Counted from the stretch's first letter, positions 28,225 through 38,267 are shown. The stretch: 64,000 nucleotides of DNA from Microbacterium schleiferi (GCF_015565955.1 NZ_CP064760.1:2790001-2854000); one strand, 5' to 3'. Numbers and translations are program-made. The notes: generated by a model not told the origin, from the letters alone.

Positions 28225-29319
28225 TCACGGGGATGCCGCGGTCTGGCGCGATGAGGACGCTGCTTCAGTCGTCCCTCGTCCGGGAGCCGCCACCGACTCC
28301 CGCAGCCGCAGCGGCATCGGCACCCGCCGGATGCTCTCCGCGTCGGAGGCGTCCCCTTCCAGCAGCACCTGCAGCGCGAGCGCGCCCAGCTCGTAATGCG
28401 GTAGCGCGAACGTCGTCAGGCGCGGCCGCAGCCAACTGGCGAGCTGATGGTCATCGAACGAGACGATCGAGAAGTCACCCGGGATCGAGAGCCCGGCCTC
28501 GTGGATCGCCTGATAGGCACCGAACGCCAGGCGGTCATTGAACGTGATGATCGCTTCCCCGCGCACGCCCGTTTCCAGCAGCGACCGGGTAGCTGACCAC
28601 CCGTCCTCGGGCAACCACACCGAGCACAGCCGCGCACTGGCCGGCTCCAGTCCGTCTTCGGCCAGGGCGTCAAGGATGCCGCGCAACCGCTCGGACCCCG
28701 CGACGGTCTGCACCGGAACATCGCCCCGATCGGGACCTGCGCCGACGAGATGGATGCGGGAGTGCCCCGCTGCGCGGAGCACGTCGACAGCTGCGCGCCC
28801 AGCGGAGTACTCGTCGGGAACGATCGAGGGAACCGTACCCATGGCGCTGTCTTCGGGCAGAGCGTTCAGCAGCACGACGCTGCGGGGGTCGACTCCCGCG
28901 GGCACGGCCCGTACGCGCGTGAACATCGATGCGATGATGAGCCCGTCGACCTGGCGGTCGATCATGCCCTGCACGAGGCGCCGCTCCTCGTCGGCAGCAC
29001 CTTCGGTCTCACCGATGAAGAGCATGTAGCCGTTGCGGTGGGCATGTTCGAGCGCGCCCTTGATGAGGTCGCCGGCCAGCTGCGAGGTCGCCACCGTGTC
29101 GGAGACGAATCCGATCGTCCGACTCGATCCGCGACGCAGCGCCGAGGACAGGATGTTCGGCCGATAGGCAAGTTCCGCTGCCACCCGGCGCACGCGCTGC
29201 TGCGCCGCCTCCGAGATACGCAGCTCGTCCCCCCGGTCGGACAGCACGAGCGAGGCGGTTGTTCGGGAGACGCCGGCGGCAGCGGCAACGTCGGCGAGGG
29301 TGACGCGCTTCGACTTCAC
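28225..29319 (-). CDS. LacI-family transcriptional regulator
   Basis: A 364-residue LacI/GalR repressor. The N-terminal HTH VTLADVAAAAGVSRTTASLV is followed by the hinge segment LAYRPNILSSALRRGSS. A periplasmic-binding-protein-like sensor follows, with DRQVDGLIIAS and IVSFDDHQLASWLRP. The GTG at 29319 is preferred because AAGGAGG precedes it. No sugar gene lies immediately downstream; the nearest candidates are the GH1/GH31 operon on the same strand about 0.5 kb upstream, which has its own regulator. No palindrome typical of LacI operators was seen at its promoter. Confidence 0.9.
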   Translation of the reverse strand: MKSKRVTLADVAAAAGVSRTTASLVLSDRGDELRISEAAQQRVRRVAAELAYRPNILSSALRRGSSRTIGFVSDTVATSQLAGDLIKGALEHAHRNGYMLFIGETEGAADEERRLVQGMIDRQVDGLIIASMFTRVRAVPAGVDPRSVVLLNALPEDSAMGTVPSIVPDEYSAGRAAVDVLRAAGHSRIHLVGAGPDRGDVPVQTVAGSERLRGILDALAEDGLEPASARLCSVWLPEDGWSATRSLLETGVRGEAIITFNDRLAFGAYQAIHEAGLSIPGDFSIVSFDDHQLASWLRPRLTTFALPHYELGALALQVLLEGDASDAESIRRVPMPLRLRESVAAPGRGTTEAASSSRQTAASP

Positions 29320-29385
29320 GGCGTTCCTCCTTCGTTCGCAGCATCCTAGAGCGCGGCGGTCGCGCCTCACGGAGGCGTGGCCAGC

Positions 29386-29470
29386 AAGCTGGCGCACATC
29401 GCCGCATCCGTCGGAACAGTTGGCGCAAGACGTCGACTCTTCTCGACGATGCGGCCTCTTGCGCCAGCTT
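29386..29470. repeat. long intergenic palindrome, family 4
   Basis: AAGCTGGCGCA (29386-29396) and TGCGCCAGCTT (29460-29470) pair perfectly. After four unpaired bases on each side, GCCGCATCCGTCG and CGACGATGCGGC pair with one bulged C. It lies between the acetyltransferase and LacI genes (both minus strand) and occupies nearly all of the 183-base gap. Confidence 0.75.
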
Positions 29471-29502
29471 TTCCTGCGCCAGTGTCTGGCTGACGCGGAT
29501 GC

Positions 29503-29796
29503 TCAGGCGCGGGCTTTGAGGATGCCGGCGTGCTCGGGGTGCCGGTCGAACCACTCCGCGACGTACCAGCACACGGGGATGATCTCGCGGTCACCGCGCT
29601 CCTCGAGTTCCGCGACAGCGCGTGCGACGATCTCAGCCGCGTAGCCCTTGCCGCGGAACGGCGGCGGTGTGAAGGCTCGGGTGAGGGCGACCGAGCGCCC
29701 GTCATCGTTGTAGTCCAGCGCGCTGACCAGGTCATCTCCCACGTGCAGGGTGTAGCGGGAGGCATCCTTCTGGTCGGCGAACCGTGTCTCGCTCAT
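29503..29796 (-). CDS. YjdJ-type GNAT acetyltransferase
   Basis: A 97-residue one-domain acetyltransferase of the short YjdJ/GCN5-related type. It opens RYTLHVGDDLVSALDY and carries the acetyl-CoA loop PPPFRGKGYAAEIVARAV, then VCWYVAEWFDRHPEHAGIL. Family members lack the N-terminal half of normal GNATs; the substrate is unknown. The start is ATG at 29796, 65 bases after the GH1 stop on the same strand. It is probably independent of the sugar operon, though read-through is possible. Confidence 0.85.
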   Translation of the reverse strand: MSETRFADQKDASRYTLHVGDDLVSALDYNDDGRSVALTRAFTPPPFRGKGYAAEIVARAVAELEERGDREIIPVCWYVAEWFDRHPEHAGILKARA

Positions 29797-29861
29797 CTCT
29801 CCAGCCTACGCTCGCGCTCCCACGGTGGCGCCGCTGTTGCGATGGATGACGGGGCCCGCCG

Positions 29862-31310
29862 TTATGCGGGAAGCTGGTGCGTCGCGACCAACCGCTGGTA
29901 CCAGCGGCCACTGTCTTTGACGGTGCGCTCGAGCGTGTCGAAGTCGACGCGCACGATCCCGAACCGCTTCGCGTAGCCGTACCCCCATTCAAAGTTGTCC
30001 AGCAGCGACCACACGAAATATCCGCGCAGGTCGACGCCCCGGGCCATCGCCCGATGCGCGGCGGTGAAGTGCCGGCGAAGGTAGTCGAGCCGCTCTGGGT
30101 CGGGTACTGACCCGTCGGCGGCGACCGTGTCATCGAAGGCCGCGCCGTTCTCGGTCACCATGAGTGCCTGCTCGGGGAACTGCTCGTGCAGCGACATGAG
30201 CAGTTCTTCCAGGCCCTCGGGGGCGATGTTCCATCCCATCGCCGTATACGGGCCGGGCTGCTCGACGAACTCGACGAGCTGGTCGCTGCCGGGCCACGCA
30301 GTGCCGCCTGCTGCTCCCTTGTGGCCGTCGTTCTGCTGTTTCGGCGAGATCCCGTCCCATATCCGGACTGTCGCCGTCGAGTAGTAGTTGACGCCCAGCA
30401 CGTCGATCGGCTGATGGATGTCGGCAAGATCCCCGTCCTGCACGAACGACCAGTCAGTCACGGATGCCGTGTCCTCGAGCAGGTCAGCGGGATATGCCCC
30501 CCGCAGCATGGGTCCCGTGAAGGCGCGGTTCGCGAGGGCGTCGATGCGGCGCATCGCTTCGGCAGCGCCGTCACCCTCACCCCGAAGCACGTGGAAGTTG
30601 AGCGTGACGGAGTACTGCGGGTCGCCGGTGGAGGTCGCCCGCAGCGCCTGCACGGCTCGCCCGTGCGCGAGGTTCAGGTGATGGACTGCCGCGAGCGCGG
30701 CTGCCGGCTCGTGCCGGCCCGGGGCGTGACCGCCCTGCCCGTAGCCGAGGTAGGCGGAGCACCACGGTTCGTTCAGCGTTGTCCAGGTGTGCACCCGGTC
30801 ACCGAAGGCGGCGCCCACGATCCGCGCGTATTCCTCGAACGCGTCAACGGTCGCGCGGTTCGCCCAGCCGCCGGCATCCTCGAGCGGCTGCGGCAGATCC
30901 CAGTGGTACAGCGTCGCGACCGGCTTGATGTCCCGCGCACGAAGACCGTCGATGAGTCGCGAGTAGAAATCGAGTCCTGCCTGGTTCACCGCACCTCGGC
31001 CGGTCGGCACGATGCGGGGCCACGCGATCGAGAACCGGTAGGCGTCGAGGCCCAGCTCGGCCATGAGGTCGAGATCGCTCTCCCACCGGTGGTAGTGGTC
31101 GCACGCGACATCTCCGGTGTCGCCGTTCCAGACCTTGCCCGGCGTCTTGCTGAAGGTGTCCCAGATCGAGGGGCCGCGGCCATCCTCATCGAACGCGCCC
31201 TCGACCTGGTACGAGGCCGTCGCCGAGCCGAAGGTGAAGTCGTCGGGAAACACCAGGCCGGAGTCACGGTAGTCGGGCGATCCGGTCATTGCGTTCTCAC
31301 TTTCCCTCAT
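29862..31310 (-). CDS. GH1 beta-glucosidase
   Basis: Retaining glycoside hydrolase family 1, 482 residues. It shows the N-terminal signature [16 protein letters not shown], acid/base Glu in TLNEPW near residue 180 and nucleophile Glu in VTENGAAF near 384. No signal peptide is seen, so it works in the cytoplasm on imported sugars. The start is ATG at 31310, overlapping the corrected GH31 stop by ATGA; ATG 31289 is an alternative. It is the last gene of the sugar operon. With the GH31 alpha-xylosidase it could complete breakdown of xyloglucan oligosaccharides (inference). Confidence 0.93.
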   Translation of the reverse strand: MRESENAMTGSPDYRDSGLVFPDDFTFGSATASYQVEGAFDEDGRGPSIWDTFSKTPGKVWNGDTGDVACDHYHRWESDLDLMAELGLDAYRFSIAWPRIVPTGRGAVNQAGLDFYSRLIDGLRARDIKPVATLYHWDLPQPLEDAGGWANRATVDAFEEYARIVGAAFGDRVHTWTTLNEPWCSAYLGYGQGGHAPGRHEPAAALAAVHHLNLAHGRAVQALRATSTGDPQYSVTLNFHVLRGEGDGAAEAMRRIDALANRAFTGPMLRGAYPADLLEDTASVTDWSFVQDGDLADIHQPIDVLGVNYYSTATVRIWDGISPKQQNDGHKGAAGGTAWPGSDQLVEFVEQPGPYTAMGWNIAPEGLEELLMSLHEQFPEQALMVTENGAAFDDTVAADGSVPDPERLDYLRRHFTAAHRAMARGVDLRGYFVWSLLDNFEWGYGYAKRFGIVRVDFDTLERTVKDSGRWYQRLVATHQLPA

Positions 31311-33546
31311 CGCTCTTCGGTGACCGCGGCGCGGTCGACCTCGAACGTCTCGACCTGCCCGTCGGGGGTGGTCACCGTGACGCTAGCAATCCCCTCTCCC
31401 CCGGGAAGACACGCATCGCGAGTCCGTCGAGATAGTCGTAGTCGGGGCGGTCATCGCGCGCACCCCAGGGGAGCACGGCGCCGGGGCGCACATACACCGG
31501 CAGACTGTCGAAGCCGTGGACCCCCGTGCGCCACGCGCCGCCCTCGACGCGCTCGCCCGTCAGCAAGTGCGTCCAGGTACCCGGTGGAAGGTAGAAGGTC
31601 ACCTCACCGGATGCGGTGAAGACGGGGGCGACCAGGATGTCGGGGCCCAGCATGTATTGCCGGTCGAGGTACTCGACCGCGGGGTCTCCCGGGAAGGCCA
31701 GAGCCATCGGCCGCATGACGGGCATGCCCGTGACTGCAGCATCCTGACCGACCTGGAACAGGTAGGGCATGAGCCGCATCTTGAGCCGGGTGAACAGGCG
31801 CGTGATCTCGACGGCTTCCTCGTCGAAGGCCCACGGCACCCGGTAGGACTCCGATCCGTGGAATCGGGAGTGTGAGCTCAGGAGGCCGAAGGCCGTCCAC
31901 CGCTTGAAGACCGCCGGGTCGGGTGTGCCCTCGAACCCGCCGATGTCGTGACTCCAGAACGCGAAGCCGCTCATCGCCAGCGAGAGGCCGCCGCGGAGCG
32001 TCTCGGCCATCGAGGTGAATGTCGAGGTCGAATCGCCGCCCCAGTGCACCGGCATCGACTGGCCGCCGGTTGTGGCAGACCGGGCGAACAGCACTGCCTC
32101 GCCCGGTCCCCGGGCCTCGACGAGCACGTCGTACACTGCCTCGTTGTAGAGCTGCGTGTACAGGTTGTGCATCCGCTGGTCGTCGGATCCGTCGGCGTAG
32201 GTGACCCCGAGCGGGATGCGCTCGCCGAAGTCGGTCTTGAAGGCATCCACGCCCTGGTCGACCAAGCGCCGGAGCTTGCCCTGGAACCATGCCTTCGCAT
32301 CGGGATTCGTGAAGTCGACCAGTCCCATGCCCGCCTGCCACAGGTCCCACTGCCACACCGAGCCATCGGGCCGGGTGACGAGGTACCCCTGCTCGGCGGC
32401 CTCAGCAAACAGCGGCGAGCGCTGCGCGATGTAGGGGTTGATCCACACGCAGACGCGGAGATCCTTCTCGTGGAGGCGTGCGAGCATCCCGTCGGGGTCG
32501 GGGAAGACGCGCGGATCCCACTCGAAGTCGCACCAGTTGAACTCGCGCATCCAGAAGCAGTCGAAGTGGAAGACCGATACGGGAAGCTCGCGCGCTGCCA
32601 TCTCGTCGATGAAGGAGGTCACGGTCTGCTCGTCGTAGTCGGTCGTGAACGACGTCGACAACCAGAGTCCGTACGACCACGACGGAACTCTGGCGGGTCG
32701 GCCGGTCAAGGCGGTGTACCGCTCGATCACCTGTGCCGGCGTGGGACCTGCGATGACGAAGTACTCCAGCACCTCGCCCGGGACCGAGAACTGCACCCGC
32801 TCGACGGCCTCGGAGCCGACCTCGTACGACACGTGCCCGGGATCGTTGACGAGAACCCCGTAGCCACGGTTGGAGAGGTAGAACGGCACGTTCTTGTAGG
32901 CCTGCTCGCTCGAGGTTCCTCCGTCGGCGTTCCAGATCTCGACGCTCTGCCCGTTCTTGACGAGCGAACCGAATCGCTCCCCGAGGCCATAGATGAGCTC
33001 CCCGACACCGAGGTCGAGCTGCTCGTGAACATAGGTGTCGGATGCCGGTGCGGCGAGTCCCGAGCGTGCGTTGCCGGCGACACCGTGGTGAACATCGGCA
33101 TCCGCCGCGAGCCGGATGTAGCCTGCCGACTTGTGTCCGCTGGTCGTGACGGTCGTGCCGTCGAGCTCGAACGCGAGCGACCAGGGCGCGCCCTGGGTGA
33201 CGCGGGCGGTGAGCGGCCCGGATGAGAGGATGCCGTCGGCATCCGTCACCATCGTCTCGCCGGCCCCCGAGACGGCACCCGGCAGGGCGAATCCGCCGTG
33301 CCAGCGCCCACCCTCGTGGTGGGCGATCCGTACGCGAATGACACCCTCGAGCGGAGAGGAGAGCGTCACGGTGAGCGTCGGCCGGTTCAGGACGTCGCCC
33401 CGCTTCATGATGCGCGCGGTCGGCGCAGTGATCTGCAGGGCCGCACCGTCGCTCGGGTGCGAGCGCTCCCAGATGTCATACGCTTCCTGCGCGTACAGGG
33501 CAGTGACGCCGGGGCGGACCTGCCAGAACCCGTCGGTGAATCTCAT
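31307..33546 (-). CDS. yicI: GH31 alpha-xylosidase, YicI type (frame broken once near the end)
   Basis: Retaining GH31 enzyme of about 746 residues that closely follows E. coli alpha-xylosidase YicI. The nucleophile Asp is in [12 protein letters not shown] near residue 437 and the acid/base Asp in VHWGGDS near 503, the same 66-residue spacing as YicI. Other matching stretches are [15 protein letters not shown] and [19 protein letters not shown]. The frame breaks after RVFPG. One extra G in the GGGGG run (CCCCC at 31398-31402) gives [16 protein letters not shown] and a stop overlapping the GH1 start. The likely role is removing alpha-1,6-xylose from isoprimeverose-type sugars. Confidence 0.92.
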
Positions 33547-34445
33547 TACTTGACTGCTCCTGCCGTGATGCCGCGAGTGAGGGTGCGCTGGAAGATGAGG
33601 AAGAAGAGGAGTGTCGGCACGATGCCCAGCAAGGCGGAGGCACTCGTGGTGGTGACGTCCATGAGCCGGTCGCCCTGCAGCACGCTGATCGCTACCGGGA
33701 CCGTCTGGGTCGCGTTGGAAACCAAGAACGTCAGCGGGATCAGGAACTCGTTCCACGTCCAGATGAAGAAGAAGATGAGCAGTACCGACAGGGTCGGCCG
33801 GCTGATCGGGAACACGACTCGCCAGAGGATCTGCCAGCGGGTCGCACCGTCCATGGCCGCAGCCTCGAGCACTTCCTTCGGGAACGTGCCATAGACGGAT
33901 GCCAGCAGGTACGTGCCGAACGCCGCCTGGATGACGGTGAAGATGATGATCACCGACCAGACGGTGTTGTAGAGCCCCACGCCTTTGGCCATGTAGTACA
34001 GCGGGTAGAGCAGCGCCTCCTGCGGGAGCAGATTCGCAAGCAGGAACAGCAGCACGATCCAGCTGCGCCCGCGGATACGCCCGATTCCGATCGCGAACGC
34101 GTTGAGAACCGAGATCAGCACGGCCAGTACTGCGACGGTTCCTGAGATGAAGAACGAGTTCCAGAGCTTCTCGGGGAAGTTCACGCGCTCCCAGAACGCG
34201 ACGAGGCCATCGACGTAGAACTCGGTGGGAATCGACAGCGGTCCCGAGTTGGAGTACTCGGCTGGCGACTTGAACGAGTTGACGATGATCAGGTAAAACG
34301 GCGCGACGACCAGGATGGCGCCGACCACCACGAACGCGACCATCAGCCAGTCGATCCCGCGGGGCTTGTTCATCCCGCCGCGGCGGCGCTGCGGGGTCTT
34401 CTCGGTCCGGGTGCTCCCGGGGGTGATCGCTGTCGCGGTCGCCAT
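33546..34445 (-). CDS. sugar ABC transporter permease (MalG type)
   Basis: Inner-membrane subunit of 299 residues with six predicted membrane segments. It has the EAA loop EVLEAAAMDGATRWQILWRV that contacts the ATPase. The start ATG at 34445 shares its A with the stop of the MalF-type partner, and its own stop shares one base with the GH31 start (TAATG), so translation is tightly coupled. No ATPase gene is present here, so a shared MsiK-like ATPase encoded elsewhere must energise the transporter. Confidence 0.93.
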   Translation of the reverse strand: MATATAITPGSTRTEKTPQRRRGGMNKPRGIDWLMVAFVVVGAILVVAPFYLIIVNSFKSPAEYSNSGPLSIPTEFYVDGLVAFWERVNFPEKLWNSFFISGTVAVLAVLISVLNAFAIGIGRIRGRSWIVLLFLLANLLPQEALLYPLYYMAKGVGLYNTVWSVIIIFTVIQAAFGTYLLASVYGTFPKEVLEAAAMDGATRWQILWRVVFPISRPTLSVLLIFFFIWTWNEFLIPLTFLVSNATQTVPVAISVLQGDRLMDVTTTSASALLGIVPTLLFFLIFQRTLTRGITAGAVK

Positions 34446-35422
34446 CACAGCCCCGCCCTTTCCTTGCGCTCCGACGCGGTCTGTGCGCGGATGAAGATGA
34501 CGGCGATGACGCCGATGACAAGAGTGAGTGCGGTGGCGATCGTCGCGCCGTATCCGACCTGCTGTGCCTGGAAGAACTCGGTATAGGCGTAGTACGCGGG
34601 AACGATCGTCGAGGTTCCGGGGCCGCCGCGGGTCAGGACGTAGACGGGGCCGAAGACCTTCAGCGCGGCGATCGTGGTCGTGAGAGTCACCACGTAGATC
34701 TCGGGACGGATGATGCTGACAGTGATCGCGCGGAAGCGCTGGAACCAGTTGGCACCGTCGAGCTCGGCTGCCTCGTAGAGCTCGGGGTCGACGCGTTGAA
34801 GCGCAGCCATGAAGATCACGACCGGGTACCCGATCTGCACCCAGATCAGGACAACCATGATGCTCGGGAGAGCCGTATCGGGGCTGCCGAGCCAGTTGTG
34901 AGCGAGAAACCCGAGTCCGATGTTCTCGAGGATGGTGTTGAGGGCGCCATCCTGGGGGCGCAGAATCCACCCGATGACGATGCCAGCCACCGCGACGGGA
35001 AGGATCTGCGGCAGGTAGTAGGTCGCGCGCAGGAAACTCGCCAACCGACCGCCGAACTTGCGGCCGACGAGATCGAAGAGCACCGCAGCCAAGAGCAAAC
35101 CGATGGCGGTGGGGACGATAACCATCGCGACGATCATCCAGATGCTGTTGCCGAACGAGGTCCAGAACTTCTGGTCTTGCATGAGCGCAGCCCAGTTGTC
35201 CAGGCCGATCCAGATCGGCGGCTTGATCCCCCGCCACTCGGTGAAGGTCAGGTACAGATTCCACACCAGCGGGATGATCACCACGACAGTCAGCAGGACG
35301 AGCCCTGGCAGGAGGTACAGCCAGTAGCCGCCGGTGCCGCGACCGCCGCGCTGCGGGATCAGGGGTTCCTCGGGCGGGAGCCGCTTGGCCTTGGCAGGCC
35401 GGACGAAGGGTACTGCGGTCAT
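34445..35422 (-). CDS. sugar ABC transporter permease (MalF type)
   Basis: Inner-membrane subunit of 325 residues. A basic N-terminal tail is followed by TM1 at about residues 33-53, further membrane segments and an EAA loop VDPELYEAAELDGANWFQRF. It pairs with the MalG-type subunit encoded immediately downstream. It lies 90 bases after the binding-protein gene, with a strong hairpin in the gap that may lower expression of the membrane genes relative to the binding protein. Confidence 0.93.
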   Translation of the reverse strand: MTAVPFVRPAKAKRLPPEEPLIPQRGGRGTGGYWLYLLPGLVLLTVVVIIPLVWNLYLTFTEWRGIKPPIWIGLDNWAALMQDQKFWTSFGNSIWMIVAMVIVPTAIGLLLAAVLFDLVGRKFGGRLASFLRATYYLPQILPVAVAGIVIGWILRPQDGALNTILENIGLGFLAHNWLGSPDTALPSIMVVLIWVQIGYPVVIFMAALQRVDPELYEAAELDGANWFQRFRAITVSIIRPEIYVVTLTTTIAALKVFGPVYVLTRGGPGTSTIVPAYYAYTEFFQAQQVGYGATIATALTLVIGVIAVIFIRAQTASERKERAGL

Positions 35423-35475
35423 GTTCCGATTCCTCGGGTGGATGCGGGGCCGGGGCTCCCGGCCAGGGTGTGGGG

Positions 35476-35504
35476 CGGTGGGGACGGCCGTGCCGCCCCC
35501 ACCG
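35476..35504 (-). terminator. stem-loop between binding-protein and permease genes
   Basis: CGGTGGGG (35476-35483) and CCCCACCG (35497-35504) are perfect arms with an inner GGC/GCC. It lies nine bases after the binding-protein stop and 53 bases before the permease start. There is no T-run; an attenuating or mRNA-stabilising stem is likely. Confidence 0.6.
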
Positions 35505-35512
35505 TGACCGGG

Positions 35513-36829
35513 TTACTCCCAGTACTGCGAGGCGTACGAGTCGTACTCGTCACCGAGCGAGGTCTGCACCTGCTCGGGCGTTGCCGTACCGTTGGCCAGC
35601 TCCTGCAGGTTCGCGACGATCGCGTCGTAGAAGGTCGGCGTCGGCCAGTCAGGGTAGAAGGCAAGGCCGTCCTGCGCGTTGATCGCGTTGAACGCCGAGA
35701 TCAGCTGCAGGCTCGCCTCGTCGGTGATGTCGGACTCGTTCGCCGCGACCGGGAGTCCACCGTTGTTTCCGATGATCGCCTGGATCTCGGGGCGCATCGT
35801 GATGTCGATGAATTCGTAAGCGAGTTCCTTGTTCTTCGCGTTCTCCGGCACGACCCAGAGGTTGCCCGACGATCCGAGGCTGAGGTCAGAGCCCGGGAAG
35901 GGGAACAGGCCGAGCTGGAAGTCGCTGATCTCGCTGAGGAATCGGCCGTACCACCAGCTGCCCGAAACGAAGATCGGGTACTGCCCGGCGATGAACGCGG
36001 TTCCGGCGTCCTCAGCCTTCATCCCCGCGACATCCGCCGAGATGTATCCGGCGTCGATGTACTGCTTGAGCGTCTCTGTCGCGTAGGAGATCTGCTCACC
36101 CTGCCAGTCGACGGGGTTCGCGTAGAGCTGGTAGTCGTCGACCCACTGGCGATCCGCCTGGCTCAGGGCAAGCTGGTACCAGAGCTGACCGAGGGGGTAC
36201 TCGGCGCCGGCCTCGGCCAGCGGGGTAATGCCCTCGGCGACGAACGCATCGAGCACGTCGATGAACTCGTCGTAGGTCGTCGGGACCTCGAGCCCGGCAT
36301 CCGCGAACATGTCCTCGTTGTAGAAGACCGTCACGAACTCGCCGTAGTTCGGGATGCCGTACCAGGTGTCTCCACCCATGACACCGTCGGGGCTGTACTT
36401 GGCCGTCGTCTGCAGCGCCGGCGCGAGGAGGTCACCCCAGCCGTACTCGGCGACCGCGTCGTTCAAGTCGGTGAGCAGCCCCTGGCTTGCCAGGAGACCC
36501 GCCGTCGCGTTGCCCTTGTTATATTCCATGACATCCGGGGCCTCATCGGAGTTCAGCACCTGGCTGGCCGTCGAGCGGATCTGCTCGAAGCCCTTGGCCT
36601 CGAACTCCACCGTGACGTCGGGGTTTTCCTCCTTGAAGGTCTCGATTGCAGCGTCCCAGGCCTTGCCCATGGCGCTGTCTTCACCCTCGTAGTGCCAGAG
36701 GACGAGGGTGTCGCCGCTTTCGGCGTCCGAGGAACCGGAGCCAGAGCATCCGGCCAGGGCGAGAGCGGCAACGGTCATCGCGCTCGCGGCGACCAGTGCT
36801 CGCTGTGTGGTGCGGGTAAAGCGTGCCAT
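35513..36829 (-). CDS. sugar ABC transporter substrate-binding lipoprotein
   Basis: Extracellular family 1 binding protein of 438 residues. The lipoprotein signal peptide ends in LALAGC, giving lipidated Cys28, and is followed by a Ser/Gly linker (SGSGSSDAESGD). The mature part starts TLVLWHYEGEDSAMGKAW, typical of carbohydrate binders. The start is ATG at 36829 because AAAGGAG is correctly spaced for it and too close to the upstream GTG at 36838. It is the first gene of the operon that ends with GH31 and GH1. Ligand inferred: a xylose-containing gluco-oligosaccharide. Confidence 0.93.
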   Translation of the reverse strand: MARFTRTTQRALVAASAMTVAALALAGCSGSGSSDAESGDTLVLWHYEGEDSAMGKAWDAAIETFKEENPDVTVEFEAKGFEQIRSTASQVLNSDEAPDVMEYNKGNATAGLLASQGLLTDLNDAVAEYGWGDLLAPALQTTAKYSPDGVMGGDTWYGIPNYGEFVTVFYNEDMFADAGLEVPTTYDEFIDVLDAFVAEGITPLAEAGAEYPLGQLWYQLALSQADRQWVDDYQLYANPVDWQGEQISYATETLKQYIDAGYISADVAGMKAEDAGTAFIAGQYPIFVSGSWWYGRFLSEISDFQLGLFPFPGSDLSLGSSGNLWVVPENAKNKELAYEFIDITMRPEIQAIIGNNGGLPVAANESDITDEASLQLISAFNAINAQDGLAFYPDWPTPTFYDAIVANLQELANGTATPEQVQTSLGDEYDSYASQYWE

Positions 36830-36905
36830 CGGTGGCACTCCTTTCTTGGTGACCGTCGTCGGTCAGGTGGTTTCGGAGGGGCTGTGTAGTTGTGGAGGGA
36901 AAGTA

Positions 36906-36919
36906 TCGAAGCGCTTCGA
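36906..36919. promoter_or_regulatory. LacI-type operator upstream of the sugar operon
   Basis: The perfect 14-base palindrome TCGAAGCGCTTCGA lies 77 bases before the binding-protein start. It shares the core GAAGCGCTTC with the operator in front of the adjacent LacI gene, so the same repressor probably controls both. Confidence 0.8.
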
Positions 36920-36953
36920 CAATGGGCATGCACGATGACCGTCGATCGTGGCG

Positions 36954-38003
36954 TCACATCGCGGCGAGAGCTCCCGGCTTGTCGTTCGGCGATCCGACCC
37001 ACGGCCCGATCGAGCCGCGGGACAGATATGTGGGAGGGAGAAGGTGGAGCCCTGGTTCCCGATGCCCCTCATCGAGGCTTTCGAGCGCGAGCTCGACAGC
37101 GCGATTGCAGGATTCGGCGGGGATGAGTGGCAGGGCGTCGATCGGCCGCGCCAGCGTGTCGATGTCGAAGCTGTTACCGACGGAGATCAGAGACAGCCCG
37201 TAGGGCACGCTCACCCCGCGCTGATCCAGCTCACTCAGCACGATGGCGTGCGCATCCTCGTTCGAATGCAGAATCAACGCTGTAACGCCGGCGGCCAGCA
37301 AATCTGACACGGCCGTGCGGCACCCATTGCGGTCCGTTTGCGCATGCCCGCTCGCGCGGAAGAACGTCTGGACACCGAGCTCCGCAGCGCGCTTCTCATA
37401 CGCAGCCCGCACGCGCGGCGGGAAGTTCGACTTCTCATAGGCGGTCTCCGTCATCCCGAGCATGCCGATGCGGGTGTGCCCGAGGGCCGCAAGTTTGTCG
37501 ACGGCGATACGGGCAGCCGCCTCGAAGTCCAGGTCGACGCAGACGAGACCCTCGTGATCGTCCGGAACACCGATGAACACCGTAGGTGTGGCAAGGTTTC
37601 GCGCGAGCGCCACCCGCTCGTCATCGGGGGCGACATCCAGCACGAGGATGGCATCGGCCAGGCCCGTGGAGGCAACACGGTTCATCCCCGAGACGGCTTG
37701 CTCTTCGGTCAGCAACAGGATGTCGTAGTCATGCTGGCGCGCAGCCACCGCCGTTGCTAAGACGAAAGCCATATGGGTCGGCACATGGGTATCGGTGCGC
37801 AGTGGCTCAGTCAGCGCGAAGATGTTCGTGCGGCGCCCCGCCAGCATCCGCGCGCCCGCGTTCGGGCTGTAGCCCAGCTTCGCAACGGCGGCTTCGATGC
37901 GCTTGCGGGTCGCGGGCGACACCGGGCGTTTGCCACTCAGCGCATACGACACTGTCGAGATCGATACGCCGGCAGCTGCTGCCACCTCGTCGATCTTCGC
38001 CAT
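36954..38003 (-). CDS. LacI-family regulator of the sugar operon
   Basis: A 349-residue LacI/GalR repressor. HTH AKIDEVAAAAGVSISTVSYA and hinge KLGYSPNAGARMLAGRRT are followed by a sugar-sensing domain with LVCVDLDFEAAARIAVDKLA and SLISVGNSF. It lies just upstream of the ABC/GH31/GH1 operon on the same strand. Matching palindromes lie both at its own promoter (38026-38047) and at the operon promoter (36906-36919), so local repression plus autoregulation is a good inference. The start is ATG at 38003 with GAGG upstream. Confidence 0.93.
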   Translation of the reverse strand: MAKIDEVAAAAGVSISTVSYALSGKRPVSPATRKRIEAAVAKLGYSPNAGARMLAGRRTNIFALTEPLRTDTHVPTHMAFVLATAVAARQHDYDILLLTEEQAVSGMNRVASTGLADAILVLDVAPDDERVALARNLATPTVFIGVPDDHEGLVCVDLDFEAAARIAVDKLAALGHTRIGMLGMTETAYEKSNFPPRVRAAYEKRAAELGVQTFFRASGHAQTDRNGCRTAVSDLLAAGVTALILHSNEDAHAIVLSELDQRGVSVPYGLSLISVGNSFDIDTLARPIDALPLIPAESCNRAVELALESLDEGHREPGLHLLPPTYLSRGSIGPWVGSPNDKPGALAAM

Positions 38004-38025
38004 GGCGACCTCACTGTCCAGTCGG

Positions 38026-38047
38026 TTTAGCGAAGCGCTTCGCTAAA
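38026..38047. promoter_or_regulatory. LacI-type operator at the regulator's own promoter
   Basis: A perfect 22-base palindrome: half-site TTTAGCGAAGC (38026-38036) followed by its complement. It lies 22 bases before the ATG at 38003. A further half-site, ACGCTTCGA, follows directly. It shares the core GAAGCGCTTC with the site at 36906-36919. Confidence 0.85.
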
Positions 38048-38230
38048 CGCTTCGACGGCGATAGTACGCACACCTGCGCATCCCTCGCAACCCTTTTGTC
38101 TTCAGCGACAACAAACCGTGACCCGGTTGTGATCCAATGCGGGGCGGCAGGCGAAGTGCCCATCATCCGCCCACCCCACTGAGCAGATTGCCCCCGAGAT
38201 GTCAGCCTTTTCCGCCGCAATGAGCGTGAT

Positions 38231-38260
38231 TTGACGCGCTTCGACACGGTCGGTCATAAT
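38231..38260 (+). promoter_or_regulatory. promoter for a leaderless transcript
   Basis: TTGACG (38231-38236) and CATAAT (38255-38260) with an 18-base spacer form a near-consensus housekeeping promoter. The ATG at 38268 is eight bases after the end of the -10 element, where transcription should begin. This lies inside the roughly 520-base gap 38004-38527, whose other contents are the LacI operator and the short reading frame below. Confidence 0.65.
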
Positions 38261-38267
38261 CGGCCGC

